A stretch of 64,000 nt of DNA from Polytrichum commune. Its lineage: Eukaryota > Streptophyta > Polytrichopsida > Polytrichales > Polytrichaceae. Below, piece after piece: positions 35,183 to 47,519 of the stretch. The translations under genes were made by a program, and so were the position numbers. Under the pieces are notes generated by a model that had not been told where the DNA came from, ran no database searches, and worked only from the letters and a program-made list of their open reading frames with translations. The stretch's first letter is position 1. Each line of letters starts with the position of its first letter. The DNA is taken from assembly GCA_950295325.1 (NCBI GenBank), contig OX485806.1, positions 43,278,001 through 43,342,000 on the forward strand, written 5' to 3'.

Positions 35183-36868
35183 TGTCGTGACCCTTGCTAG
35201 TTTTTCTTAACTTAGTTTGACCGTTTTTTCAACTCTACCAAGTGCCACAAGTGTTGACCCGCACATCCCATGCACATGTATGGTTAGTTTCCAATACCGC
35301 GGACCTCAAAGCTCATGGCTTGGTCACCAAACCCTCCAACACATGCATTCATGACTCTCCATTCATGGAAGTTCATTATTGACTTGATCATCGTGTTGCC
35401 AAAACAACACCACAACAACGCAGAACAAATTGCCAAGTATGCTCTGGGTGGCTTGGTCTGCTAAGCCGTCTTCATCCACACTAGGATCATTTGGGCCCTC
35501 TCACCAACGGCGCCATTCAAATTACCACATCTCCTAGCACACACCTCTGATTAAGGTGTTCTTGACCATTCTAAAATCCGGACGCCATAAACTACTTATA
35601 GCTGATGGCCTTATCTTTGTAACTTCCAGTGTAATGGGTGGGAGGCATTCCCAACACCCGGGGTCCCCACCCATATTAAGATCACTTGGGCCCTCTCACC
35701 AATGGCCCCACAAGTCTCGGGTGTCGCTTCGGGGTCCCTGTGGTACTTTTGGGCCACCCCCTTTCGAGGGAGCCTAAAAGTATCACACAAGCCCTTCGGT
35801 GAAGGTGGCCTGCATTTGCAGGCGCCCAAGCCGAACCCGGATGATAGGTGTATAACGTGAGTAGTTAGATTTTTAAGGGAGATTAAATATGCGTCGTAGT
35901 ACCTCCGGAGGTTAGGCCTTAGTTTTTTACTAGTGTGGCTTTAAACTCCACTAACCAATTTCATATCTAGTTCTAACCTTAACCTACAACCTATTCTACG
36001 CGCAGACGCACCAGCCTTGAAACCAAGGCAATCCTAATTTGTGAATTGGGATGGTTCTGATACACCCAACCGGGTGTGACTCATACCACCCTAACTCAAC
36101 GAACGGAATAACGACAATTTGATGGACCATTCAATTCTTCCTATTTCTTTATTTAGTTCTATTTAGTTTTCTAAGCGGGGGAACTTGGCCTAAGTCCCAC
36201 CCTTCACACAAATTCCTTCTTAATTACTTACTTTTGTTTGCACGTCCTAACTCACTACATTAACATATTAGGCATCACCCCTTACCTCGGGTCTCTTGCC
36301 AACAAGGGTTTACGATTTATTTTGTATGTTTTGATTGTTAAATGTGTTTACACTGGATAGACCACGAAATGCAACTCAATGGGACCAGGGTGACGGGCGA
36401 CCTGTAGGTTCAACCTGTTGCGCAATCTTCATAAATTGGGGCCATTACTCCCAATCTATGGGGCCAACAACATAATAGTGGATTCGCGGGTCATTAACCC
36501 CACCTTTCCACCAACAACATTCAGAGTGGTCGTGTCGGTGATTAATCCGACTTACCACACACGAAACTTGCTAATAAATGAAGCTACTACCACAAAACAT
36601 ACCAAGGGCCCCGAAAACAATGGAATTGGGTACTCCCTTGGCGGTCAAGTGGTCAAGCCACTTGACCTTACGAGATAGGTGAGTGGGTTTAGAGATGCGT
36701 ACCTTAGCCGTGCTCCCTCCAATCCTAAATGGAAGGCTTAAGGTTAGTTAATTTACCTCAATTTTCCTCGGTTGATTTGGGCTTGATGTAGGCCGAGCCG
36801 CTACCTCCTTCCTTGCTCCACTTTCCGAGCGTCGACCTTGCCTCCTTCTTTGTAACTAGTTTGGTAGT
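35183..36868 (+). repeat. R1-related LTR-like repeat, left part (split by Element B)
   Basis: Starts TGTCGTGACCCTTGCTAG and keeps R1 blocks to about 35760, then continues with sequence found inverted at 60960-62010 (for example AGCCCTTCGGTGAAGGTGGC, GCAGACGCACCAGCC, TGCTCCCTCCAATCCTAAAT). Its last 10 bp (36859-36868) are the left copy of Element B's target duplication, so the repeat was already here when B inserted. The remainder resumes at 53855. Non-coding. Confidence 0.75.
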
Positions 36869-36944
36869 GGACGAGACTTGTATGTGAGCGGTGAGCAGAG
36901 AGCGGAGAGCAGAGAGTGGCGATTTGGAGAGCGGAGAGCAGAAA
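36869..36944 (+). repeat. Element B left terminal inverted repeat with 7-bp array
   Basis: After the 12-bp tip the sequence runs TATGTGAGCGGTGAGCAGAG AGCGGAGAGCAGAGAG and continues to GAGAGCGGAGAGCAGA. Heptamer phase is kept apart from one short interruption (GTGGCGATTTG). It matches 53769-53844 inverted. Confidence 0.88.
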
Positions 36945-37437
36945 TGGTGTAAAAATAGGAAATATTCTATATTAAATTTAGAATTTCCTAAAAATAGTAC
37001 AAGAATATACTTAGAATATTCCAGATTATGCCAGAAATAGAAAAAATTTGGGACCTATTTCCGTGGAATGTGTAGGCACTAAATAAAATAAATGCCTTGA
37101 ATTTGAAATGGTCTGATTTAGTTTGGGAACCGTGAAGTGCAAAAATGATAGTAAAATTGTGATATAATAAATAAGTAGATGATGAAAACCAAGGATGATC
37201 CCAAGATGTATAGAGACACATGATACAGTTGAGTATTGTAATCCAACATTTTGAGTTGAATAAAAATAATCCATGCGATTGTATTTATTATATTATTGAG
37301 CTGACAATCTTAAATTATTCAATGAAAATCTTATATCACTTAGTCTATGTCGTACTCGATTAGAAACATGGATGAATAGGCACTACTTCATCGATCTATC
37401 ATGTTGATGGGAGAAAGGGACACTCCTAGAGTAAATC

Positions 37438-40400
37438 CTAGGTCCGATCTAAAGGGTGAGTTAAAATTCCACTCTCGAGAATTACTTTGACCTCGTTGAA
37501 GCTGAAGGTTGGCGCGTGGATGAAAAGGTCTACATCAGGATTGCGATGGCAGACCTTTAAAAGAATATAGTAAACATGCTTGCAATACGAGAATTGATTC
37601 CGCCCTCGAAAGTTGGTCATTGTCTTCTTGAACGCAGGGCATGTGCAACCCGGGAGGGAACTGATGGTGATATGGTATTGTGTCACATCGGGTGGCATCA
37701 TCGAGTCTAGCGCAATGATGCAGCCATGGCCAGGGTGAGGAATCATTGTGACCGAGCGGAGTTGAGCTTTGAGGGAGTCCGAAGAGCCCATGGATAGCCG
37801 CTGCTGAGGGTTTGGACGGGTTGCGGTGCGCTTAACGAGCTTCCCTTCTCTCTTCCCAGGATACCTGTCCGCATCTGCTGGCACCGGCACGGAGTCTAGA
37901 TTTGCCGGAGACGGTGCAGTGGAAAAGAGCCTTCTGGGTGAGACTGGCACTTTCTGCGGCAGTTGGAATCCGGCCGCCTCGAGGGCCAGGATCTCACATT
38001 GCTTGAGGTTAGTGCCAAGTTTCACTGGCCAAACATCCGGAATGCTTGGTCTCTCCTGTTCCGCAGAGTATTGAACAACCCATTTGCGCCTGCTACCCTT
38101 AACGCACCTATGGATATCATCTGAGCAGAAGAAAAACTCTGTGGTCTCTTTCACATTCCTCCTAGTGCTGTGCCATAGACCGGTGTACGTAGGGGCAGGG
38201 GTTGATTTTGCACCCCTTACGATTCTCTCAGTACACTTCTTTTTGGTGACAGCTCTCTGTGCCCAACAACATTTGGCAGAAGTCTTTGGCAACCGAGCGA
38301 TGTGCCACTCCTTCACGTTCACCCTAGTCTCCTCGACGGCAGTGACATGGCTGATCCGTCCCTCGGGGATGTGGGACGGGACGACATTGTCGGCATATGG
38401 CGCCATGGGTGCAACTTCCGGGACATTGGAATCATCCTCTTCAATAATTATGGGCATGTTAGTGGAACGAGTCCGGACAGCCCTACCAGAGCCACGGGGA
38501 TGTGAGAAGTTGACCTTATCAGGTCTGTGCGACTCCTCTTCTGCTCCAAGAGGTAGATCTGCTTTCCGTTTCGTGGACCCGAATACCTCTTCCCCAGCCA
38601 TGCAAGGCACCCGGGTACAGAACTCTTCTGCTCCAGGCATGTCCATCATGGGGTCTTCGAGGACTAAAGGATTACCCGTTTGCTTCGCCCTGCGCTCTGC
38701 CAACCTTAGCTTGAGCTCTTTCTTTGTAGGGCCTATACCGCCGACATCACCTTTCAGGAACTGGTAGTAATTGACAACCTGTAGGAAGCCTCGAACGAAG
38801 TCGTCCACGGTAGCAACATAGAGGTCGCCGCCGCTATTTCCAGACGCTTGAAGCCACTTGTTGTGTATTGATTCGGCGAGATTACATGAAGGCATTTCTG
38901 CTAGTTCTCCTTCTGTAAATCTCTGCGTGCACATAGTGGAAGCAATTATAAATTGGAGAAGAGTTGTGAAAATTACAGTGAAAGAAAAAAAAAACAACAA
39001 GTTTTGGGACAACATACCCCGGTCATGAAGCCTCCCCATTGGCGATAACGGAAATGCCAGAATGCAAGCCAAAGCTCCAGTTTGTCAAGTGCCTTCTCTG
39101 TCACTGCCCCGGCGGATACCCACCATGCACGTAGCCCGTGGTACAGGTTTTCCGCTTCGTCCATGCTCCTCGCGGTCCTATATTGGTGGCACATCTTCTT
39201 GTGCTGCTCCCAGAGTTCTTCGGGAATGTATTTCTCGGTATACTTAACCATAGATTGGGTCCAATGAAACTGACAGGTTCTCTCCCGGTCATCCATGCGG
39301 TCCTCCTTCTTCCCGTTGCCATATATGACCCGAACTGCATTCCAATTGGCCTGGGCGCTATCGGCCATGAAACCCTTGAAGTTGGTATCGACAACACCAT
39401 TCCTCTCCATCACAGCATTGAGATTCTTCCAAAAAACGATCTGGGCATCACAGTCCTCCGATTGCATGTCACAACTTGCAATGGTCATGACACGACAATA
39501 CGTGGAGTCATACACGTGGCATGCCATTGTGGTCCATTGTCTAACCCGTTTCACATGGTCGAACATCATCCAAGCATTCTCCAGATCTTCGCCGGGCTGC
39601 ATACGCTTCACCAAGTCTACCCCACTACCAGGCCCGACTTCCGACATCTTGAAGACAAAAACCTTGTCAAGATCAGCCCCTTGACCAGGGAATTTGTTCT
39701 CCTGAACAAAGGCCCATAAACTGATTCCACGGAGTTTGGTGATAGAGTCCATGACACCATACCTTTTGAGGTATCGGAAGCTCATGACCTTGTTGCGGAT
39801 GTTCGGGGAAGCCATGTCCTTGCACCGGTCGAATACAGGAACAAGTTCCTCCAGAGTGAGCTTCTTTGGTGGCGCGTCATCGGATTGAAGAAGATAGTTG
39901 CCAATTAGAACTTTGCTAGCCTCCAACAGAAGTGCACTCTTGGTAGCCTGAGGAGTCTTCTCGATCTGTTCTTCAATTAGGCCACTGATCTCAGCCTTAG
40001 TGTCTCTGTAGTCGCCCACCTTGACAGGGTGATCGTGAGTTCCAATGTGGATGCACGCTCTTGTGTGGTTGTTTTTGCCAGCAACATAATAAATTTTCGC
40101 TCCACATGTAGCAATACATGTTGGGGGTTCTTTACATACCTTGCAAACAAACGTAGAGTCAGGTGGGGGCGCTTGATCCACTACAAAGGCTTGGAGGGTA
40201 CAACCTTCAAACTCTGTCTCGTTGACTTCGAAAATACGAGGTCGGCGGATCAAATATTCGCACTCCTTGTTGTTGCAACGCAGGTGTCCAACGCAAGCGG
40301 AAGAACGGAAGGACAAACCAAAGTCGTTTGTGATGTTGGTGGTGATGGTCTTCGTCCACACATGGCCGTCGTAACGCTTGTCCATTCCCTGCATTGACTT

Positions 40401-41122
40401 GGCGTGTGACCGTGCGGCCGTGTCACTAGCGGGTGGCAACTCAAATATGACGACACCATCGAACTCAGCAGGAAGGTACTCTACTCTCTCGTGTCTAATC
40501 ACTGAGTAATCTAATTTTTTTAGAATATTTTTTTTCCCGGCCTTCCTGCAAGTTGTTTTAGCAATGGAAATATGCTAACAGTCTCTTGGGACAAAGGATA
40601 TACTTTAGGAGCATTCCCACTAACTATAACCTGAGGCGGGGGCTTGGTGGGACTGCCCTCTTCATCTGAAGAAAGTGTAATTACAGACTGAACTCTAACG
40701 TTTTCTACAATTGGCGTGTCGAGACCGGGCTCGAGCTTGACCATCACATCACGTGGCAAAGGAGTTTGAATGGTGCACGTAGAGGAATTACGAGGAGTGA
40801 GGATCTCAGTAGACGCAGCCATCTGAGAATCAGTGAGGCCATACACTCGGTAACTACCTGGAGGAAGACTCCAAAACAAGTTATTGTTCTCATCTCGCTG
40901 CGATACCCGACCAAGGGTGTATGTAAGTTCTGACGTGACAACATCAAAAATATCCTCGTCAACAATAATAGTATCCTCTCTGAAGCCGAACCGAATACTC
41001 AGACGTTGGGACGTCACGTAAGCTAGACCGTCCTCTTGCATCCGAAAGGTAACTGGGACTCTCACACCATCTGCATAGAGGACAGCCAACCCCAAGTCTC
41101 CAATAGCAGGAATATGAGCCAT
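37438..41122 (-). CDS. Element B MULE-type transposase with SWIM zinc finger (one frameshift)
   Basis: Minus strand. Exon 1 is 41122-39018, intron 39017-38923 (GTATGT...ACGCAG, 95 bp), exon 2 is 38922-37438; about 1196 codons. The start at 41122 (MAHIP) is chosen because homology with the Element A protein begins there. A single-base change in an A8 run (plus strand T8, about 40530-40540) shifts frame; on both sides the frame is open and homologous, so this is a 1-bp deletion or a sequencing error. Domains: N-terminal family-specific domain; WRKY-GCM1-like Cys/His region (CVGHLRCNNKEC, CKVCKEPPTC, HIGTHDHP); DDE core with FKGFMADSAQANWNAV and RERTCQFHW; Cys motif FFFCSDDIHRCVKG; SWIM finger CTCP...YCKHVYY near the C-terminus. 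It should excise and insert the element by binding its terminal heptamers. Confidence 0.9.
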
Positions 41123-41650
41123 GATAAGGGGAATGAGCCCTTGCGGCAAGATGGAAATATGAAAGAGGATTCTAAACATTGTGGGCCATCTATATATTAC
41201 AAATGGGCTGCCAACGACAACGACATGATCCACATGATGGATGAACTCTGAACGAAAGCTTCACTAATATTTTCAATATGGAAACAGCCGCCCTTGGGTC
41301 TAAAAGTGATGGGTAACGCTGTCACGATATATATAAGTACAGCGTGCAAGTCATGGTAGACATTCTACTCGACAAGCAATTAAATTTGATTATTTGGCGC
41401 CGACTTAAAGCATGTATCATAACTAGGTCTAGAGATAGACTTGACGTTTCAAGACAGGAATAGAACGAATGACAAAGACCCAATTGGGCATTAAATATAG
41501 GACTGTCCCTCGTGCGAACACTTGTATAAGATCTCGTGATACTCAACTCCTTTGTTTTAGAATCATAAGTTATGGACTCTCGAGTGCCGTAAGATGTGTT
41601 CGGTTCAAGGGAGGATTTTGGGAATGTTGGAGTAGACATGCTCTGGAAGG

Positions 41651-41839
41651 GTGATACCTGACATGCAAAATCATATCAAGAGAAGGAAAAAGAGAGGGAA
41701 GTTGTATTTCAGTAGCACTAAGGCATTGAAGACAAGTAGAATGGGAAGGAAGAAGGCACAACACGAAAGATACGAGACAAATGGAATTAACAAAGTTTCC
41801 CTCCCAAACGTAGAACATCTTGCCAGAAAGGTGTGTAAG
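41651..41839 (+). CDS. Candidate 5' exon of Element B methyltransferase (copy 1)
   Basis: Plus-strand open segment rich in Lys/Arg (HIKRRKKRGKLYFSS, TSRMGRKK) ending at AAG followed by GTAAGG, a donor-like site. It is homologous to the segment at 42477-42776. It lies divergent to the transposase and about 0.5 kb from its start, where a first exon of the opposing gene would be expected. No acceptor or continuous gene model could be established, so membership in the methyltransferase gene is a guess. Confidence 0.35.
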
Positions 41840-42476
41840 GTAAGGGTCAATTTGAATTAAAATTGAAAATGCAGTGGAGCAGTTACTTAAGTTAGTCATG
41901 ATCATATGCCAATCCAAATTAGATATATTAATAACAAACATGAGGCTGGATGCCGAGTGACGTACTTATAAATACACCAGAGACCACGTGAACCATTTAG
42001 TGGATATAAGGGACACCCTAAAGTAAAGTGTTTCTTTTGGAGTGGAAGATTGAAATGGGCAAGGGAAGAGCATTAACCTTTAAGGAGAAGCTAGAATAAG
42101 TTAGTTTAGTTGGAAGAGTATCGTCAAGGTATGGCTATACAGAATATTTCTTCTAATTAGTTTAGTTTGAATTATGTATTATCATTTGTACTATCATTTT
42201 TATTTTTATAAAACATGATATTCTTCATTTTTAGATTACTTTTGAATTATTTCTATAAATGTTATTAGACATCCGTGTCCATTCTTTTAATGTTCATTTT
42301 TATGATTCCTTATATGTTTATAGCAACTTGACTGTAATCAAAACATATCGACATTATGTGAAAAAGATTATGGGATGGAATATTAGTGTGGATGTAATAC
42401 AGGCGAGACACATACATTGATAGAGTGATGTTCACATAGGAGGGAAGTGTAGAATTTGTGAAGCCGGTTCAGTTAC

Positions 42477-42776
42477 ATGACAGGGTCCTCGCCGATAGAG
42501 TTAGTGAAACCAAAGGCGAAGAGGAGGAGGAAGGCATTTTTCTCAAGCAGGAAGCAATTAAGGGCATCTAGGATGAGACAACCGAAACAACGATATGATA
42601 GCTTAAACAGCACAGTCAAGGCATTGGAATTCTCCCCAGACCGCACACGGTCAAGGTCTCGTATACGGAGAAGCCAGACTCACAGTGGTGAAGACATTGC
42701 TAGCAAGGAAGCTGGAGTGGGTACGACCAGACAAGTGGAGATATCACATGATCTATCGAGAATTTGCGAGACCCAG
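42477..42776 (+). CDS. Candidate 5' exon of Element B methyltransferase (copy 2)
   Basis: Plus-strand open segment, basic (KPKAKRRRKAFFSSRKQLRA), then Ser/Arg-rich, ending ICETQ followed by GTATGA. KRRRKAFFSSRKQLRASRMR parallels KRRKKRGKLYFSSTKALKTS plus RM of the copy at 41651. The two are probably a duplicated exon; both could be alternative first exons or remnants. A similar basic start is present in the Element A candidate exon at 28556-28867. Confidence 0.35.
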
Positions 42777-43079
42777 GTATGAACCTCAAGTCGATGTTAA
42801 CATATATGCACTAGAAATTAGGGGTTGTATTCGTGAGCTAGAGAAGGCAACAAGTGTGGGCCCGTTGAAGCACTCGACATCACAATGAGACCGTCACAAG
42901 TGGAAGGGAACAAGACTGCCGCGGCAGTAGCCTACCATCGTTCCCCGCATTACAACGGACCTCTGAACTAGGCTTGCAGGGTTGCAGCCACGATTTGGAG
43001 CGGGGGAGTGACTCGAGGGAAGGGCAGTGGTCGCCCCGTGGAGAGGTTTGAGGTGAGAGCCCTGGGGGATGAAATTTGA

Positions 43080-46000
43080 ACCTCGCAAATGACTTTAGAT
43101 GGCTGGTTTAGGGTTGGCAAAGGGCTCCTTAGTGAGGTATGAGGTGAGAGCTGGATGATCCTTAGTAAGGTTCAAGGTGAGAGCTGGGGCGGCAGAAATT
43201 TTGGTGGCTTTGTAGGGTGGCTGGATGCTCTTAGTGTGGTTCGATGTGATAGCTTAGGGGCCAGAGATGAGAGGTGATCATATGAATTTCGGTGGCTGGA
43301 TGGTCATAGTGAGGTTCGAAGTGGAAGTTGAAGCGGGCGGTGCGGTGCGGTTCGGTTCGGTTCCTTCGTTCGTTCGTTTCGTTTCGTTTCTTTCATTCTT
43401 CAGCTTTCTTTTTCAGCATCCTTAGTGAGGTTAGAGGTGAGAGCTGGGGCAGAAATGTAAGGTTATTATCTGATTTTTGGTGGCTTCCTAGGATGGTGGA
43501 TGGTCCTTAGTGAGGTTAGAAGTTAGAGCTAAGGGCACTGTCGGATCCGACAGACCCCTAGGGGCAGATATGCGCACCTCGCTTTTTATTTTCGGGAGGT
43601 TAGAGGTGAGAGCTAGGGGCAGAAATGCGAGGTTATTATCTGATTTTTGATGGCTTTCTAGGGTGGTTGGATGGTCCTTAGTGAGGTTAGAAGTTTGAGC
43701 TAGGGGCACTGTCGGATCCGACAGACCCCTAGGGGCAGATATGGACACCTCGCTTTTGATTTTCGGGAGGTTCAAGGTGAGAGCTGGGGGCAGAAATGTA
43801 AGGTTATTATCTGATTTTTGGTGGTTTCCTAGTGTGGCTGGATAGTCTTTAGTGAGGTTAGAAGTTAGAGCTAGGGCATTGTTGGATCTGACAGACCCCT
43901 AGGGGCAGATATGGGCACCTCGCTTTTGATTTTCAGGAGGTTAGAGGTGAGAGCTAGGGGCAGAAATGCGAGGTTATTATCTGATTTTTGATGGCTTCCT
44001 AGGGTGGTTGGATAGTCCTTAGTGAAGTTAGAAGTTAGAACTAGGGGCACTGTCGGATCCGACAGACCCCTAGGGGCAGATATGGGCACCTCGCTTTTTA
44101 TTTTCGGGAGGTTAGAGGTGAGAGCTAGGGGCAGAAATGCGAGGTTATTATCTGATTTTTGATGGCTTTCTAGGGTGGTTGGATGGTCCTTAGTGAGGTT
44201 AGAAGTTTGAGCTAGGGGCACTGTCGGATCCGACAGACCCCTAAGGGCAGATATGGACACCTCGCTTTTGATTTTCGGGAGGTTCAAGGTGAGAGCTGGG
44301 GGCAGAAATGTAAGGTTATTATCTGATTTTTGGTGGTTTCCTAGTGTGGCTGGATAGTCTTTAGTGAGGTTAGAAGTTAGAGCTAGGGCATTGTTGGATC
44401 TGACAGACCCCTAGGGGCAGATATGGGCACCTCGCTTTTGATTTTCAGGAGGTTAGAGGTGAGAGCTAGGGGCAGAAATGCGAGGTTATTATCTGATTTT
44501 TGATGGCTTCCTAGGGTGGTTGGATAGTCCTTAGTGAAGTTAGAAGTTAGAACTAGGGGCACTGTCGGATCCGACAGACCCCTAGGGGCAGATATGGGCA
44601 CCTCGCTTTTTATTTTCGGGAGGTTAGAGGTGAGAGCTAGGGGCAGAAATGCGAGGTTATTATCTGATTTTTGATGGCTTTCTAGGGTGGTTGGATGGTC
44701 CTTAGTGAGGTTAGAAGTTTGAGCTAGGGGCACTGTCGGATCCGACAGACCCCTAGGGGCAGATATGGACACCTCGCTTTTGATTTTCGGGAGGTTCAAG
44801 GTGAGAGCTGGGGGCAGAAATGTAAGGTTATTATCTGATTTTTGGTGCAGCCTAGTGTGGCTGGATGGTCCTTAGTGAGGTTAGAAGTTAGAGCTAGGGG
44901 CACTGTCGGATCCGACAGACCCCTAGGGGCAGATAAGGGCACATCGCTTTTGATTTTCGGGAGGTTCAAGGTGAGAGTTGGGGCAGAAATGTAAGGTTAT
45001 TATCTGATTTTTGGTGCAGCCTAGTGTGGCTGGATGGTCCTTAGTGAGGTTAGAAGTTAGAGCTAGGGGCACTGTCGGATCCGACAGACCCCTAGGGGCA
45101 GATATGGACACCTCGCTTTTGATTTTCGGGAGGTTCAAGGTGAAAGCTGGGGGCAGAAATGTGAGGTTATTCTCTGATTTTTGGTGGCAGCCTAGTGTGG
45201 TTGGATGGTCCTTAGTGAGGTTAGAAGTTAGAGCTAGGGGTACTGTCGGATCCGACAGACCCCTAGGGGCAGACATGAGCACCTCGGTTTTGATTTTCGG
45301 GAGGGTCAAGGTGAGAGTTGGGGCAGAAATGTAAGGTTATTATCTGATTTTTGGTGCAGCCTAGTGTGGCTGGATGGTCCTTAGTGAGGTTAGAAGTTAG
45401 AGCTAGGGGCACTGTCGGATCCGACAGACCCCTAGGGGCAGATATGGACACCTCGCTTTTGATTTTCGGGAGGTTCAAGGTGAAAGTTGGGGGAGAAATG
45501 TGAGGTTATTCTCTGATTTTTGGTGGCAACCTAGTGTGGTTGGATGGTCCTTAGTGAGGTTAGAAGTTAGAGCTAGGGGCACTGTCGGATCCGACAGACC
45601 CTTAGGGGCAGATAAGGGCACATCGCTTTTGATTTTCGGGAGGTTCAAGGTGAGAGTTGGGGCAGAAATGTAAGGTTATTATCTGATTTTTGGTGCAGCC
45701 TAGTGTGGCTGGATGGTCCTTAGTGAGGTTAGAAGTTAGAGCTAGGGGCACTGTCGGATCCGACAGACCCCTAGGGGCAGATATGGACACCTCGCTTTTG
45801 ATTTTCGGGAGGTTCAAGGTGAGAGTTGGGGCAGAAATGTGAGGTTATTCTCTGATTTTTGGTGGCAGCCTAGTGTGGTTGGATGGTCCTTAGTGAGGTT
45901 AGAAGTTAGAGCTAGGGGTACTGTCGGATCCGACAGACCCCTAGGGGCAGACATGAGCACCTCGGTTTTGATTTTCGGGAGGGTCAAGGTGAGAGTTGGG

Positions 46001-46394
46001 GCAGAAATGTAAGGTTATTATCTGATTTTTGGTGGCAGCCTAGTGTGGCTGGATGGTCCTTAGTGAGGTTAGAAGTTAGAGCTAGGGGTACTGTCGGATC
46101 CGACAGACCCCTAGGGGCAGACATGAGCACCTCGGTTTTGATTTTCGGGAGGGTCAAGGTGAGAGTTGGGGCAGAAATGTAAGGTTATTATCTGATTTTT
46201 GGTGGCAGCCTAGTGTGGCTGGATGGTCCTTAGTGAGGTTAGAAGTTAGAGCTAAGGGCACTGTCGGATCCGATAGACCCCTAGGGGCAGATATGGGCAC
46301 CTCGTTTTTTATTTTCGGGAGGTTAGAGGTGAGAGCTGGGGCAGAAATGCAAGGTTATTATCTGATTTTTGGTGGCTTTCTAGGGTGGCTAGAT
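43080..46394 (+). repeat. ~170-bp tandem satellite array with CTGTCGGATCCGACAG palindromes
   Basis: About 19 monomers of 161-171 bp. A typical monomer reads GGTTAGAAGTTAGAGCTAGG, the palindrome, CCCCTAGGGG, GCACCTCGCTTTTGATTTTC, GGGGCAGAAATG, TTATTATCTGATTTTTGGTG and TGGATGGTCCTTAGTGAGG. Perfect 16-bp palindromes start at 43538, 43709, 44050, 44221, 44572, 44733, 44903, 45072, 45243, 45412, 45582, 45751, 45921 and 46091; mutated ones lie near 43880, 44393 and 46261. Monomers before 43500 lack the palindrome. A 512-bp block (three monomers) is duplicated almost exactly (43775-44287 and 44287-44799), a higher-order repeat. Minus-strand open frames here arise only from the repeat. Confidence 0.95.
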
Positions 46395-47205
46395 TGTCGC
46401 AACCCTTGCTAGTCCCCTTAAAAATCTTGCCAATTCGCATTTCTAGCATAGGTTACGAGTACTAACCCTTCGCATACCGCCAAGCTAATGGTTAGCTCCT
46501 CCTACCCGGACCGGTTAGTTCATAGGAGGGGAACCAACCTTCCTACTTTGCTTTCGGGACTCACCCCTTAATCGGTAACCCATTCCCAAATGTGGACTTC
46601 CATCGATGGAAGTCCAATCCCATGTTGATCATCGCGTTGCCGGAGCAACACTACAACAACCCGAACCATACTATGCAACTATGGCCTCACAATGGGCCAA
46701 AGCCCAATGAGGCCGTGCCGTTCGGCCTCGGGTGGGTGAGGCCACACCACCTCAACCATATAAGCCTCTAGGACTCTACGAGGGGCCCCTACCCCACCGT
46801 CAACCAACCTGTTGTCTCTCTACCAAGAGTTGGGGCCAAGTAGACATTTTCCTTTAGCTGCTGGGCCTAGAAGCCCCCAACAGCTTCAGACCACCATAAC
46901 TTTCTTGTATGATTTTTGATTCCAACAACCAACCACTCCATCTTCATCTACGCTTCACGTAGATGCCGATGGACCCCTCACTTGACCCATTCATGCAAGT
47001 ATTGACGACGTTATGCCTGTTTGAACCTTGGCAGTCCCGGGAATGACTCCCAGGCAATGCTCGACCAGGGCGCTGTCCCGCGACAGCGCCCCACTCAAAT
47101 GGCCATAACTCCTAGCTCACACCTCCGATTGAGGTGTTCTTCAGCTTTCTAGAATCACCACGCCATGAGCTACGCATAGCTCATGGCCTTAGTCTTGTGC
47201 CTCCT
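46395..47205 (+). repeat. R1 LTR-like repeat inserted in the Element B satellite
   Basis: Starts TGTCGCAACCCTTGCTAGTC immediately after a broken satellite monomer and follows the R1 order closely through the TGGACTTCCATCGATGGAAG inverted repeat, the GGCGCTGTCC...GGACAGCGCC-type hairpin and CTCCTAGTCTCCGAGGG. It lacks the distal half of the 2.9-kb copy. Satellite-like sequence with the same palindrome resumes near 47520, so the array is older than this insertion. Confidence 0.82.
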
Positions 47206-47208
47206 AGT

Positions 47209-47281
47209 CTCCGAGGGTGAGCGGCGTCTTTAGGCTGCGAAGTCTGTGTGAGCGGAGCGGCGAAGTATGTGAGCGGCGAAC
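47209..47281 (+). repeat. Internal sequence resembling the element's terminal repeat
   Basis: GGGTGAGCGGCG, CTGTGTGAGCGGAGCGG and AGTATGTGAGCGGCGAAC resemble the TATGTGAGCGG plus heptamer pattern of the Element A and B ends. It lies between the truncated R1 copy and the hexamer microsatellite. It may be the end of a nested, mostly deleted relative or an extra transposase-binding region. Confidence 0.45.
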
Positions 47282-47330
47282 CCATAACCCTTGCTTCAAA
47301 CCCACTAGGCATCCTTAAAGAAAGAAAAAG

Positions 47331-47493
47331 ACGAAGGAGAAGGAGAAGGAGAAGGAGAAGGAGAAGGAGAAGGAGAAGGAGAAGGAGAAGGAGAAGGTGA
47401 AGGTGAAGGTGAAGGTGAAGGTGAAGGTGAAGGTGAAGGTGAAGGTGAAGGTGAAGGTGAAGGTGAAGGTGAAGGTGAAGGTGAAGGTGAAGG
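47331..47493 (+). repeat. Hexamer microsatellite (GAGAAG)n then (GTGAAG)n
   Basis: About ten GAGAAG units pass abruptly into about sixteen GTGAAG units. In reverse these translate into Leu-His or Pro-Ser dipeptide strings, which are artefacts. Confidence 0.95.
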
Positions 47494-47519
47494 TGCGTTT
47501 CTTCTGCTTTCTTTTTCAT

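Noticed and set aside
37826-40397. Plus-strand frames of 60-227 codons over the Element B transposase
   Set aside because: Antisense shadows of the transposase exons, without motifs of their own.
43488-45817. Several near-identical minus-strand frames of 71-138 codons
   Set aside because: They recur only because the ~170-bp satellite monomer happens to lack stops in one frame. They have no start or splice context, and the palindromes dominate their sequence.
43080-46394. CRISPR-like interpretation of the palindrome array
   Set aside because: The DNA is eukaryotic, the whole 170-bp monomer is repeated rather than alternating repeats and unique spacers, and no cas-like genes are present.
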